Assembly: GCA_963763215.1 (NCBI GenBank) | Contig: CAVXNX010000002.1 | Location: 1-64,000 of the forward strand | Origin: DASQZK01 sp963763215 | GTDB lineage: Bacteria > Bacteroidota > Bacteroidia > Bacteroidales > GCA-2748055 | DNA: 64,000 nucleotides | Direction: 5' to 3' | Shown: one piece after another, positions 8,620 to 17,911 of the stretch | How positions within the stretch are numbered: position 1 is the first letter of the stretch | Layout of the letters: every line of letters starts with the position of its first letter | The notes under the pieces: generated by a model | Seen by the model: the letters and a program-made list of their open reading frames with translations, nothing else | Databases searched by the model: none | Told to the model about the DNA's origin: nothing | Position numbers and translations under genes: made by a program

Positions 8620-10375
8620 AAGCGACCCTCCTTTCCCCGATCAATGCATCGAGCTCTTTCTCATACGTTTTGAAAGCATCGCCGCCGAATTCACTGTAGT
8701 TCATTTGCCTGAGCACATTGATCACGTTACGGAAGTACTTCGCCACCTCTTCGAAACCGGTGAAATGGTATTCATTCGCCGTGATCCCGGTTACTTTTTC
8801 AAGCATATATTTCTGTCGCCCTATGGGAGTCATGCGGTCGATGACATCATATGCATCCTGCTGGAGAATAACGAAATCGATCAACTCCGACTTCCACAGG
8901 ATGAGGTGTCGTTCAACGGGCAGACCATCATCGCCAAGGATGTTGATCTGTTCCCGGATCTCCTTTCCGCGTATCAGGAGATCGCGTGCCGCTTCAACCA
9001 TGTGAAGCCAGTTTGCTGAAATCCGTTCCGCTATCGAATTTCGCACTTCATCATATTCAAGGTACTTCGAATAACTCTCGATGGGATCGATCGCCGGATA
9101 ACGCTTTGAATCTGAGCGTTCCTGGGAAAGTGCGTAATAGCACCTGGCAATTTTCTTTGTTGATTCGGTCACAGGCTCCCGGAGATTTCCACCCGCCGGC
9201 GACACGGTTCCTATAAACGTGATTGATCCCGTTGCGCCATTCTCCAGTTCAACAAATCCTGCCCTTGAGTAAAAATTGGAGATGACAGCGGGAAGATCCA
9301 TCGGGAAAGCGTCCGGTCCCGGAAGTTCCTCCATACGATTCGACATTTCCCGGAGCGCCTGCGCCCATCTCGATGTCGAATCTGCCAGGAGCAACACCCT
9401 GAGCCCCATGTTCCGGTAGTACTCGGCGAGGGTCATGGCCGTGTAAACCGATGCCTCACGGGCTGCGACCGGCATGTTTGATGTATTGGCTACGATGGTG
9501 GTTCGTTCTGCCAGCTTCAGCCCTGTATGGACATCTTCGAGTTCGGGGAATTCTTTGAAAATCTCGACGACCTCGTTTGCCCTCTCGCCGCAGGCCGCCA
9601 GGATCACAATATCCGCATCCGCTTGTCTTGATATGGCATGCTGAAGTACCGTTTTACCACATCCGAACGGTCCGGGGATAAAGCCGGTTCCCCCTTCCGT
9701 TATTGGATTGAGCGTGTCGATGGTGCGAATTCCGGTTTCGAGTATCCTGAAGGGTCTCAGTTTGCGCCTGTAGTTCTTCAGGGGCCTCTTGACCGGCCAC
9801 TTCTGGAACATTTTGATCTCTTTCTGTTCGCCGGTCCCGTTTTCAATCAAAGCCACATTCTCCATGACGGTGAATCTTCCTTCCGGCTTAATGGATCTGA
9901 TTTTCCACTCACCTTCAAGGGTAAATGGGGCCATGATCTTGTGCATGATCCTGTTTTCCTTCACCTCACCAAGCCATGCGCCTGCCGTTATTATCTCACC
10001 CACGGTCACGAGAGGCTTGAAATCCCATAATTTTTCTTCATCAAGAGGTTTCGTATAGTCACCCCTCTTCAAAAATATTCCCTCCATGGCATTGAGGTCG
10101 TTCTGCAGCCCGTCGTAGTTTTTGCTGAGGATCCCGGGGCCCAGGGTAACTTCCAGCATATTTCCCAGAAATTCAGCCTCAGCACCGATCTTCAATCCTC
10201 GCGTACTTTCAAACACCTGCACATAGGCTCTGTTATCATCGATACGGATGACCTCGGCCATCAGCTGCGTGTCGAGGTGCCGGATCATGCATATCTCGTT
10301 CTGGGCCACTTTACCGTCGGTTTCAATAATGACCAGATTAGCGATGATTCCTTTTACTTTTCCGTGTGTTGCCAT
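8612..10375 (-). CDS. atpA: V/A-type ATPase catalytic subunit A
   Basis: A 587-residue catalytic subunit. The Walker A loop GPFGCGKT is at residues 235-242, the GER segment (AACGERANEVVE) follows about 25 residues later, and the Walker B region lies in LRVLLLADSTSRWAQALREM. The V-type bulge domain is present before the P-loop (about residues 115-190). It hydrolyses or makes ATP and drives rotation of subunits D and K. The gene lies 4 bp after the DUF2764 gene and overlaps atpB. The frame is intact over its full length, in contrast to neighbouring genes. Confidence 0.96.
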   Translation of the reverse strand: MATHGKVKGIIANLVIIETDGKVAQNEICMIRHLDTQLMAEVIRIDDNRAYVQVFESTRGLKIGAEAEFLGNMLEVTLGPGILSKNYDGLQNDLNAMEGIFLKRGDYTKPLDEEKLWDFKPLVTVGEIITAGAWLGEVKENRIMHKIMAPFTLEGEWKIRSIKPEGRFTVMENVALIENGTGEQKEIKMFQKWPVKRPLKNYRRKLRPFRILETGIRTIDTLNPITEGGTGFIPGPFGCGKTVLQHAISRQADADIVILAACGERANEVVEIFKEFPELEDVHTGLKLAERTTIVANTSNMPVAAREASVYTAMTLAEYYRNMGLRVLLLADSTSRWAQALREMSNRMEELPGPDAFPMDLPAVISNFYSRAGFVELENGATGSITFIGTVSPAGGNLREPVTESTKKIARCYYALSQERSDSKRYPAIDPIESYSKYLEYDEVRNSIAERISANWLHMVEAARDLLIRGKEIREQINILGDDGLPVERHLILWKSELIDFVILQQDAYDVIDRMTPIGRQKYMLEKVTGITANEYHFTGFEEVAKYFRNVINVLRQMNYSEFGGDAFKTYEKELDALIGERRVAYV

Positions 10376-10379
10376 CGGT

Positions 10380-11251
10380 TCATGCTTTTGGTAATACCGG
10401 ATTTATCTGGGCCATAATGGATTGCATGGATATGGCCAGGGCATTGTTTATGGTTTCTGACAGTTTCTCCCTGCCCGCCTGAACGGTCATGATGTCCCAT
10501 CGTGATGCAATGATCAGTTTTTGCAGGTAGGCCAGTATGGCATCCACAGTGAAGAACCCGAACAGGGTCAGTTTTTCGGTCATATCCCAGCGCAGGCGAT
10601 CATAGCGAAGCTCCGCTTCAGCCATGGTGAACGTGTCCCTGATCGTGAGAATCTCATCGAAGTATTCATATTCGGGATCCTTCACAAGGACCTTCCCGGA
10701 TGTCTCATGCAAATGGGACGTAAAGAGGCTGTCACCGGCAAGTCCCTCATCAGGATGGTTTAAACCGGATTGGCTGTTAATCAGATAAGTGAGCATATTC
10801 GAGAGGTTATATTCAAACTCCGTGTATTTCCTGACAAACCCGCAGGCTTTCTCCATGACCCAATGATAGTAGCCATCGTCCAGTTCCCGCCGGCATTGAA
10901 GTCCACGGGTCCTTCCGACCCGCCGTAGCGAAACAGGACATCGGACATATATGGTGGCAGAATATGCTTTTCCGGCACGATGGCCCCAAAAATCTCCTGC
11001 TGTTTTTTAAAATCATCGTCGTTGAAATTTGCCATTCCCTGGTTAACCGTATTTTTTCCCTGGAGAAAAAGAACCAGATTCCGGTTATCGTAGCGTAACA
11101 GCATCAGGTTTGCCATATGCATATCATCAGGATGCAGCTCGCGGCGCAGATCTCCGACGAATTTCTCAGGTGTGGTCCACAAGGCCGAACCGTCGAACAT
11201 GATCTCTGGCAAGCCTGCCACAAAGCAGTGATATTGTCTTTGTTCCATCAT
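10380..11251 (-). CDS. DUF2764 family protein of the V-ATPase operon, frameshifted
   Basis: The reconstructed product is about 290 residues. The first half runs from MMEQRQYHCFVAGLPEIMF to FNAGGNWT and the second, after a frame change near 10870, from DDGYYHWVMEKACGFVRKYT to INPVLPKA. This is the DUF2764 protein that takes a fixed place between subunits E and A in the V-ATPase operons of Chlamydiae, spirochaetes and Bacteroidota. Those operons, like this one, lack recognisable C, F and G/H genes, so a structural or assembly role in the stalk is inferred from context only. It overlaps atpE by 4 bp and ends 4 bp before atpA. Confidence 0.88.
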
Positions 11252-11871
11252 TTGTGATCCCCGTACAGGAAGCTTTTGACAACCGGTCTTAATTGTTCCT
11301 TCAGAAATTCCTCAAAGGCTTCATCGGTGAGGCTGATTTTGTAATATCCGTTCGATGGCCTGATTTCGAATCCTCCGGAGATGTTTTTTGAAGGCTTCAT
11401 GGTGAGATCATGACTGAGCATTTCGCTGGCCGAATCCCTGAACTGCTTTTCCACCGTCCGGTGCAGGTGGTCGGGAAGAATGATTTCAAGGTTGACATCT
11501 TCGTTGCAATTTTTCCAGTTTTCGACCACTTTCAACAGCATAGAGGTCACAAAGTGAGGATCGTTCATGTTTTTTTTCACCGGATCATGGACCACGTTGG
11601 CCAGTAGCAGTTCGCTGATATCACGACGAAGTTTACAGAGTGACTGTTGGATGGAAAGACGCAGGTCCGCCCTGACCCTCTCAGCATACTTTTCGGCTTC
11701 CTGACGGGCTTTTTCCAGGATTTCGGCGGCTTCCTTTCGGGCATTTTCCCTGATGAGCTCGGCCTCTGATCCAACCTCCTCCCTAACCCTGATCGCTTCA
11801 GCCTCGGCCTTTTCGAAACCTTCCTTCCGGATCTTTTCCGTTAATTCCCGGAGTTTGTTATCTATTTCCAT
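11248..11871 (-). CDS. atpE: V/A-type ATPase peripheral-stalk subunit E
   Basis: A 207-residue protein with a long charged N-terminal helix rich in Glu, Ala, Arg and Lys (ARKEAAEILEKARQEAEKYA), then a compact C-terminal domain with GGFEIRPSNGYYKISLTDEAFEEFLKE-type features. This is the standard layout of V-type subunit E, which forms the peripheral stalk. It is the first gene of the seven-gene operon E-DUF2764-A-B-D-I-K. The gap to the upstream stress-protein gene is only 74 bp, so read-through from there is possible. Confidence 0.9.
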   Translation of the reverse strand: MEIDNKLRELTEKIRKEGFEKAEAEAIRVREEVGSEAELIRENARKEAAEILEKARQEAEKYAERVRADLRLSIQQSLCKLRRDISELLLANVVHDPVKKNMNDPHFVTSMLLKVVENWKNCNEDVNLEIILPDHLHRTVEKQFRDSASEMLSHDLTMKPSKNISGGFEIRPSNGYYKISLTDEAFEEFLKEQLRPVVKSFLYGDHK

Positions 11872-11945
11872 AATCCTTTTTATTTAAGGATGATTTACGA
11901 AAACCCACGTCCAATTTGTCCTCCATAGGCGTTGATTCCTTTCTG

Positions 11946-12857
11946 TCAGGCCCGTTTACCCGTCACCGGCCTGGTGATTCCGGGGGCTGGATCCTGGCGG
12001 TAAGGGATCACGCAGAAGACCGGCATATCTGCCCGGTGTATGATCTCCCGTGCAAAACTTCCCACCTTATTATCGAAAATGATTTTTTCCTGGTGTGTCA
12101 TGATGAGCAGAAGGTTGGGCCTGAATTTCCGGGCATACTCAAGGACGACGTCTCCCATGGGCCCATCGGCCTGCTTCAGCAGCACCAGTTCGACCTTTAT
12201 TCCTTCCTTCCGCATCTCATTGACGATCTTCCGGCCCTTTTGGTAGGAAAAGCTGCGCAGGTGATGGATATCCCTGTTCATGACGGAAACCACATGTATC
12301 TCAGCTCCGAAGCGCCTGGCTATCGATTTGGCCCACCCCACTGTATGCTCCGTCTTTTTGGTGATGTCGACCGGTAAAAGGATCCGGTCGATACCTTCCA
12401 GCGCAGGTTTCTCCTGGATGGTCAGCACAGGACACACCGAGTTCCCGATAAGCCTGTTGGCGTTCTCCTGTTTAAAAAGATTTTGCCTGGTCCGGATGCG
12501 TCGTGCTTTTTTGATGATGATCAGATCGGATGACTTCCTCCGGGCAACTTTGAGAATGGCCGGAATAATTTCACCCGTTACCACCTCGAGCTCCACATTT
12601 TCAGGTAATGAACCATCTTTGAGGCAATCCTGAACCATCCGCTTCAGTTTTTTCAGGGCTTTCTCGGGTTTCTGCACACGCCGGCGAGGCATGAACAACC
12701 GTTCCATGAGAGTTGCCTCGCGCACGACGTTCAGAATGGTTATCTGCGACCCATATTTACTGTGGAAGTAGCATGCCTGCCTGAGGGGAGCCTTATAATC
12801 ACCCTTGAGAGGTACCGGAACCAATATCCTGTCCAGTTCACCACAAATCTGTCTCAT
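11946..12857 (-). CDS. Two-domain universal stress protein (UspA family)
   Basis: A 303-residue protein with two tandem Usp folds. Domain 1 spans about residues 7-145 (DRILVPVPLKG ... SVCPVLTIQ) and domain 2 about 153-290 (IDRILLPVDITKK ... ADMPVFCVIPY). The ATP-binding glycine motif GxxG-9x-GS/T is not well kept in either half (LFKQENANRLIGNS and HQEKIIFDNKVGSFA are poor matches), so nucleotide binding is uncertain. It is cytosolic with no signal peptide. It lies just upstream of and co-directional with the V-ATPase operon. Exact function is unknown; stress or energy-state responses are the family theme. Confidence 0.85.
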   Translation of the reverse strand: MRQICGELDRILVPVPLKGDYKAPLRQACYFHSKYGSQITILNVVREATLMERLFMPRRRVQKPEKALKKLKRMVQDCLKDGSLPENVELEVVTGEIIPAILKVARRKSSDLIIIKKARRIRTRQNLFKQENANRLIGNSVCPVLTIQEKPALEGIDRILLPVDITKKTEHTVGWAKSIARRFGAEIHVVSVMNRDIHHLRSFSYQKGRKIVNEMRKEGIKVELVLLKQADGPMGDVVLEYARKFRPNLLLIMTHQEKIIFDNKVGSFAREIIHRADMPVFCVIPYRQDPAPGITRPVTGKRA

Positions 12858-13300
12858 GGCTTACTGCTTTAGATAGGGAATATCAATCCTTTGTACCGCC
12901 TTCGGATCCAGCCGCTCGTCCCGGGGAGTGATCGGGCCGGCTTTGAGAAAGATGATGGGCTGTCACCGTTGAAGGCTTGAATTTCAGTCTGGGTGGCGGG
13001 AACGCAATTTTCTTTTCTGCAGGAAGAAAAGAATGAAAGGATTAATCCTAATCCGAGGGTTACAGAAATTCAGGTTTCAAAAAATTTTACGCGAAAACCA
13101 ATTCGTTTAATCAAAACAAAGGAACTTATTTGTCTGATGATCATTTATCCGCGATGAATGATCATTGGCCGGCCGTTCTATTCCCCGATTCTTGCCTGAT
13201 TTATTTGCACGATTTCCCTCTTGAATTTCATCACCGGATATGGCTAACTAAAAATATGATATTTTCCGGGATATTCCATATTTTGCCGGATGAAAATTTA
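12858..13300. other. Intergenic region with a short gene fragment
   Basis: On the minus strand 12861-12962 is a 33-codon open stretch bounded by stops, ending just before the stress-protein ATG. It reads ITPRDERLDPKAVQRIDIPY near its end and looks protein-like, but has no start and matches no family I recognise. It may be the tail of a lost or frameshifted gene. The rest, up to the heptamer array, is AT-rich and shows nothing recognisable. Confidence 0.4.
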
Positions 13301-13395
13301 AGTTGGAAGTCGGAAGTTGGAAGTTGGAAGTCGGAAGTCGGAAGTTGGAAGTTGGAAGTTGGAAGTTGGAAGTCGGAAGTCGGAAGTTGGAAGTT
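13301..13395. repeat. Heptamer tandem array A (GGAAGTT/GGAAGTC)
   Basis: About 13 consecutive 7-bp units alternating between GGAAGTT and GGAAGTC, all in one phase. It translates to SWKSEVG/SWKLEVG in the plus strand, but no credible gene uses that frame. One stray unit pair recurs at about 13485-13496. Confidence 0.9.
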
Positions 13396-13502
13396 GAAAG
13401 AAAAGAAGAAACGATGATGCAATGGCGAAAGTATTTTTCCATTGTCCTACAAATTCCCTAAAGAAGAGATGTCGTATTTAATCAGTCGGAAGTTGGATTT
13501 CT

Positions 13503-13636
13503 GACCACCGATTACCGACCACCGACCACCGACCACCGACCACCGACTACCGACCACCGACCACCGACCACCGACCACCGACCACCGACCACCGACTACC
13601 GACCACCGACCACCGACCACCGACTACCGATCACCG
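13503..13636. repeat. Heptamer tandem array B (GACCACC with variants)
   Basis: About 19 heptamers of GACCACC with occasional GACTACC and GATTACC or GATCACC. It begins just after array A's stray copies and runs to within 20 bp of the stop codon of the DUF2147 gene, which is read toward it. Like array A it has a strict 7-bp period and no spacers, so it is not CRISPR. Confidence 0.9.
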
Positions 13637-13654
13637 CCCCCCGCCCCACGGTTC

Positions 13655-14113
13655 CTAATCATTTCTCGGCTCTTCCTTCCGCCAGAATGTCTCCCGTCCC
13701 AGGAACCGCATGCCAAGGACATAGCCCTTCAGTTTCAGAAGGTTGAAATCCTCATTCTCGAACCACATATAGGCATCGTAGGTCTTGCCGCTTTCCGGGT
13801 CGTAGATGGTTCCGTCTTCCCAGGTATTTTCCTCTGGATTGTAGTGAAATCCTTTCAAAATGATGAGGTTCATCAGGGGCTTTTCGCGGAGGGATAAATC
13901 CGGATTTTTGTTGTCTTTTTTCGGACCGCCGTTTTCGTTGGGTACACTGAGCCATTCGATGCGTCCGTAATAATCCCCGTTACGGGCCTTGTATACATGA
14001 ACCTGGGAGGTGCCTTTTTCCGTTAGCCAGTAACCGTTGATCTGGTCGTCATTCTGACTGTAAAGAGACAGGGTGGTGCAGGCCAGAAACGTGATCCAAA
14101 AGATTTTTTTCAT
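13655..14113 (-). CDS. DUF2147 domain-containing exported protein
   Basis: A 152-residue protein with an N-terminal signal peptide (MKKIFWITFLACTTLSLYS). The DUF2147 core follows: GYWLTEKGTSQVHVYKAR, YYGRIEWL, KDNKNPDLSLREKPLMNLII, then WEDGTIYDPESGKTYDAYM and LKGYVLGMRFLGRETFWRK. These beta-rich proteins are small periplasmic or outer-membrane-facing lipocalin-like proteins of unknown function. Length is typical and the frame is intact. It stands alone; its 3' end abuts heptamer array B. Confidence 0.9.
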   Translation of the reverse strand: MKKIFWITFLACTTLSLYSQNDDQINGYWLTEKGTSQVHVYKARNGDYYGRIEWLSVPNENGGPKKDNKNPDLSLREKPLMNLIILKGFHYNPEENTWEDGTIYDPESGKTYDAYMWFENEDFNLLKLKGYVLGMRFLGRETFWRKEEPRND

Positions 14114-14295
14114 GTTTTCTCAGGGTTATCGGGTAAGATTAATTGGGATGAAAATGAAATTCGCCTCCAAAGGATGATTAGCAAAATACGCTATTTTTTT
14201 TGAATTGTTCTCTGTTCAGGTAAATGACCGGTGAAAACCCGGAAGTCTGCGCCGTCTCCCCGGCCGGCAGCCTCTTTTCCCGCCCCGGGGTCCTG

Positions 14296-14803
14296 TCAGG
14301 GTTTTCTCAGGTAGGTAAGGAAGGTATGCGGGAAAATCATCTTTTCCGGACGCTTCAACGTGTTCACGGCCGATTTCGTTCCATTCATCGTAATTGATGG
14401 CCGGGAAAAATGTATCCGCTTCAAAATGATGTTCCACGCGGGTGAGATAGATCTTCCTGGCGTGAGGGAGAAACTGTTTGTAGATCATTCCTCCGCCGAT
14501 CACGAAAGCTTCCTCGTCGTCCAGGAGGTTCATCGCTTCCTCGATCGACCCGGCCATGGTGCAGCCTTCGAATTTTTCCCCGGGCACATCGGATATCACG
14601 ATGTTTCGCCGGTCGGGGAGGGGCCCGTTGGGAAGGGAAAGAAAGGTGCGCCGCCCCATGATGACCGTATGGCCCGTCGTGAGTTTTTTAAACCGCCTGA
14701 GATCATCAGACAGTTTCCAGAGCAGGCGGTTGTCTTTTCCGATGGCATCGTTGGCGCCGGCAGCGACAATGATGGAGATGTTTTTGTTGGTGACGTTTCC
14801 CAT
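14296..14803 (-). CDS. folA: Dihydrofolate reductase, frameshifted near the C-terminus
   Basis: Reduces dihydrofolate to tetrahydrofolate with NADPH. The best start is MGNVTNKNISIIVAAGANDA at 14803, 10 bp after the thyA stop; upstream Mets in the same frame lie inside thyA. Conserved blocks are IGKDNRLLWKLSDDLRRFK, TVIMGRRTFLSLP, PLPDRRNIVIS and EAFVIGGGMIYKQFLPHA. The open frame runs on to 14216 with a nonsense tail. Removing one C from the CCC at about 14329 restores HTFLTYLRKP and a stop at 14296, the expected DHFR ending. It forms a two-gene folate operon with thyA, whose reaction creates its substrate. Confidence 0.93.
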
Positions 14804-14813
14804 GTCGATGTCA

Positions 14814-15608
14814 TTAAACGGATATTTCGCCACGGATGTGTGGCTGGGGGTTATAATTTTCGAGCCGGAAATCGTCATAACGGAAATCGAACACCGAAGT
14901 GATACCGGGGTTGAGCACCAGCCGGGGGAGCGGGCCGGGTGTCCGTTTGAGTTGAAGATCGACCTGGTCGAGATGGTTGAGGTAGATGTGAGCGTCTCCG
15001 AGGGTATGGACGAAATCTCCGGGCTTGAGGCCGGTCACCTGGGCGATCATCATGAGGAGTATGCTGTAGGAGGCGATATTGAAAGGAACACCGAGGAAAA
15101 GATCGGCGCTGCGCTGGTACAGCTGCAAGGAGAGACGGCCTTCGGCAACATAGAACTGGAACAGGATATGGCAGGGGGGAAGGTTCATGTTTCCAAGGTC
15201 GCCGACGTTCCATGCGCTCACGAGATGCCTCCTGGAATCGGGGTTGGTTTTCAGCGATTCGATGACCTGGCTGATCTGGTCGATGTGGCGGTTATCCGGA
15301 CCTGGCCAGGAGCGCCACTGGTAGCCGTAGATGTGACCGAGGTCACCGTTCTCGTCTGCCCATTCATCCCAGATCTTCACACCATGGTCATGCAGGTACC
15401 TGACATTCGTATCTCCTGCCAGGAACCAAAGCAATTCATGAAGAATCGATTTCAGGTGAAGTTTCTTGGTGGTCAGCAGGGGGAAACCCTCTTCGAGGTT
15501 AAAGCGCATCTGGTAACCGAAAACACTGATCGTCCCGGTACCTGTCCTGTCTTTTTTCCGAACCCCGTTTTCCCTGACATGCGAGAGAAGATCCAGGTAT
15601 TGTTTCAT
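14814..15608 (-). CDS. thyA: Thymidylate synthase
   Basis: A 264-residue enzyme, the same length as the E. coli protein. It methylates dUMP to dTMP using methylenetetrahydrofolate. The catalytic cysteine is C146 in MNLPPCHILFQF. Other fixed segments are RTGTGTISVFGYQMRFNL, the phosphate-binding DSRRHLVSAWN, and LYQRSADLFLGVPFNIASYS with GDAHIYLNHLDQ. The frame is intact. It is followed after 10 bp by folA, which recycles the dihydrofolate it produces. Confidence 0.97.
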   Translation of the reverse strand: MKQYLDLLSHVRENGVRKKDRTGTGTISVFGYQMRFNLEEGFPLLTTKKLHLKSILHELLWFLAGDTNVRYLHDHGVKIWDEWADENGDLGHIYGYQWRSWPGPDNRHIDQISQVIESLKTNPDSRRHLVSAWNVGDLGNMNLPPCHILFQFYVAEGRLSLQLYQRSADLFLGVPFNIASYSILLMMIAQVTGLKPGDFVHTLGDAHIYLNHLDQVDLQLKRTPGPLPRLVLNPGITSVFDFRYDDFRLENYNPQPHIRGEISV

Positions 15609-15773
15609 GATGAATCATTTCCGGTTTGCCTTTTCAAAGGTAGAAAATTTGAATTTGGGAATGAAATTTTTGGGGCGGTTGATATGAACAAAGGCGTTGA
15701 TTTCTTTTTTTAACCGACATTTGTCGCCATAACTGGCAAATCTTAATATCTTAGCTTCGAATTTTGTTTCCTG

Positions 15774-16875
15774 ATGAACGCATTTGGACGGTATATCTTA
15801 ATCGGGCTGGGGATCCTTGCCATAGGGTTTATCCTGTGGTATTTCAGCAGCATCGTCGCCTATGTCATTGTCGCCGCTGTCCTGTCCGTCGTTGGTTCCC
15901 CGGTTGATCGAGATTCTTAGCCGGATCAGGATCGGCCGGATTCGCATACCTGCCGCGATAGGTGCACTGCTTACGCTCATTCTCCTATGGGTGCTTTTCC
16001 TGGGCTTTTTCATGGTGTTTATTCCCATTGTCGCCAGGGAGGCCAATGAACTGTCGGCGATCGATGTCGATACGTTTATCAGCCGTTTGCAGGAACCCAT
16101 CAACAAGATCCAGGCCGTCTTCCAACATTTCACCCTCAGTGGGGAGAATGGTCAGTCTTTGACGGAATACATCAGGGCAAAACTGATCGGTGTACTGGAT
16201 TTTTCCTTTGTCTCCAATCTGCTGGGCACACTGGCGTCGGTACTGGGTAACATTTTCGTCGCCATGTTTTCCATTTCGTTTATCACCTTCTTCCTCCTCA
16301 AGGACCAGAACCTGATCACGGAGGCGGTCGTTCTCCTGATCCCTGCCAGGCATGAAACGAATGTAAGGCATGCGATGCATTCGGTGAAAAAACTGTTATC
16401 GAGATATTTTATCGGGATTGGCATCCAGCTGACGGGGATCCTGATCCTGGTCACCATCGGAATGAGCATCGTGGGTTTCGGATTCAAGCGCAGCCTGCTC
16501 ATCGGGCTCATTGCCGCCATCCTGAACGTGGTGCCCTACCTCGGTCCGCTCATCGGGACCTCGCTGGGGATTCTTCTGGGGATCGCGTTTCGGATCAACC
16601 TTGAATTTTCTGCCCTGCTGCCGTTGGCCGGTTACATGCTTATTGTTTTTCTCGCCGTGCAGATGATCGATAATTTCGTTTTCCAGCCGCTGATATTTTC
16701 CAACAGCGTCAAGGCCTATCCCCTGGAAATATTCCTGGTGATCCTGATCGCCGGCAGCTTGGCCGGGGTTACGGGCATGATCCTTGCCATACCCGGCTAT
16801 ACGATATTGAGAGTCTTTGCGAAAGAGTTTCTCAACAAGTTCAGAGTTGTTAAAAAATTGACGGAAAAGATTTGA
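15774..16875 (+). CDS. AI-2E family transporter (PerM-like permease), frameshifted
   Basis: The start is MNAFGRYILIGLGILAIGFI at 15774. The frame breaks near 15900 and resumes as LIEILSRIRIGRIRIPAAIG; length is one base over, so a single insertion. The product is about 367 residues with seven to eight membrane segments, the usual PerM/AI-2E layout: two N-terminal helices, a large extramembrane helical section (IDVDTFISRLQEPINKIQAV), then ISFITFFLLKDQ and GLIAAILNVVPYLGPLIGTS, with a C-terminal LAGVTGMILAIPGYTI. Family members have been tied to small-molecule or sodium/proton exchange, so the substrate cannot be stated. It is divergent from thyA. Confidence 0.9.
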
Positions 16876-16919
16876 GCGTTATTTTCCGGAATCTCTATAT
16901 TTACATGAATATTGACAGG

Positions 16920-17750
16920 ATGAAGACGTATTTTTTATGGAGCATGGCTGGTTTTTTTTCACGGGTGCATTTCAGCTGAATGCACAGGTCAGCCTCCATG
17001 CAGATACGACTTCAGGTTGTGGTTCCCTCGAAGTGGCTTTTTCCCTTGTACCGCCCCCTGCCTCAGACACGATAGATAAGATTCTGTGGGATTTCGGCAA
17101 CGGCAAAACAGCCGACGGTACCCTGACCCCCTCCGCCTTATACAAAGTCCCCGGAACCTATGATGTATCCGTGACCATAAATGGCAACCGGGCCATTTCA
17201 GCCGAAAATTTCATTACCGTTTATCCCTCTCCTATAGCCGGATTTTACTATTCCGATACCCTGGGCGCCGGTGAATTTTCATTTCTTTTCGCGGAGACCG
17301 GAGGGTCGGATCCGTCCAATAACTCCACCTATGCCTGGTCATTCGGCGACGATGCCACGGCCCTCGGCAGGCGTGTCGTTCATGATTACGGCTCGGCTGG
17401 AAATTACACCGTGAAACTCGTGGCGGAAGATCCCGCCGGATGTGCCGATTCTGTCTCCCGGCAGATTCAGGTCAACGAATTTCTTAAACTTCCCAACGTG
17501 TTCACCCCAAATGGTGACGGCCTGAATGACTTTTTCCGCATCCGCACCAACGGCCTCAATACCTATCGTCTTTTCTGTATATTCCCGTTCTGGGATCCTG
17601 GTATTCCGTTCCGAATCTCCCTACATTGTCTGGGACGGGCATACTTTTTCCGGCCAGGAGTTGCGTAACGGAATTTACTATTACACAGTGAACCAGGTAG
17701 ATGGGGATAATCGCATCCTGAAAAAAGGCTACGTTCACCTCCTGAGATAA
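16920..17750 (+). CDS. PKD-domain protein with gliding-motility/T9SS type B C-terminal domain, frameshifted
   Basis: MKTYFLWSMAGFF begins a signal peptide that is broken by an indel in an 8-T run near 16955 and continues FTGAFQLNAQVSL. Two PKD-like beta-sandwich domains follow, marked ILWDFGNGKTADGTLTPS with PGTYDVSVTI, and YAWSFGDDATALGRRVVHDY with AGNYTVKLVAED. The C-terminus starts LPNVFTPNGDGLNDFF and, after a second frame change near 17572, runs SVYSRSGILVFRSE ... NGIYYYTV ... LKKGYVHLL. This is the type B sorting domain that sends proteins through the type IX system to the surface. The domain order supports a secreted adhesin-like protein. Confidence 0.88.
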
Positions 17751-17827
17751 CGATATTTTTCAAATTTATTGGTTCTAAATAGGGGCATATATCTGTTCAT
17801 TTCATTCAGCGATTGGCGCTAAATTCA

Positions 17828-17835
17828 TATATTTG
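17828..17835 (+). promoter_or_regulatory. Candidate -7 box of the alternative complex III operon
   Basis: TATATTTG is an exact match to the Bacteroidota TAnnTTTG -7 motif, 77 bp before the actA start and in the only sizeable gap upstream of the operon. The -33 box is poor (TTTC or TTCA at roughly the right distance). Confidence 0.4.
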
Positions 17836-17911
17836 GTTGTGTGCTGTTGCATTATTTCTCGTGCTGGGTTGAACAGAGTTGGAGATGTAATATTAACTTA
17901 ATTAGCCTGGG

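Noticed and set aside
11860..11930. 22-codon minus-strand frame (MEDKLDVGFRKSSL...) overlapping the atpE start
   Set aside because: Short, no ribosome-binding site and no family; could be a leader peptide but chance is more likely.
13130..13417. Plus-strand frame through heptamer array A (SWKSEVG repeats)
   Set aside because: A 7-bp repeat opens frames by chance; no start context, signal or homology, and the array is intergenic.
14556..15713. Long plus-strand open frame of 385 codons over folA and thyA
   Set aside because: It is antisense to two well-identified enzymes, has no family features, and reflects the codon bias of the minus-strand genes.
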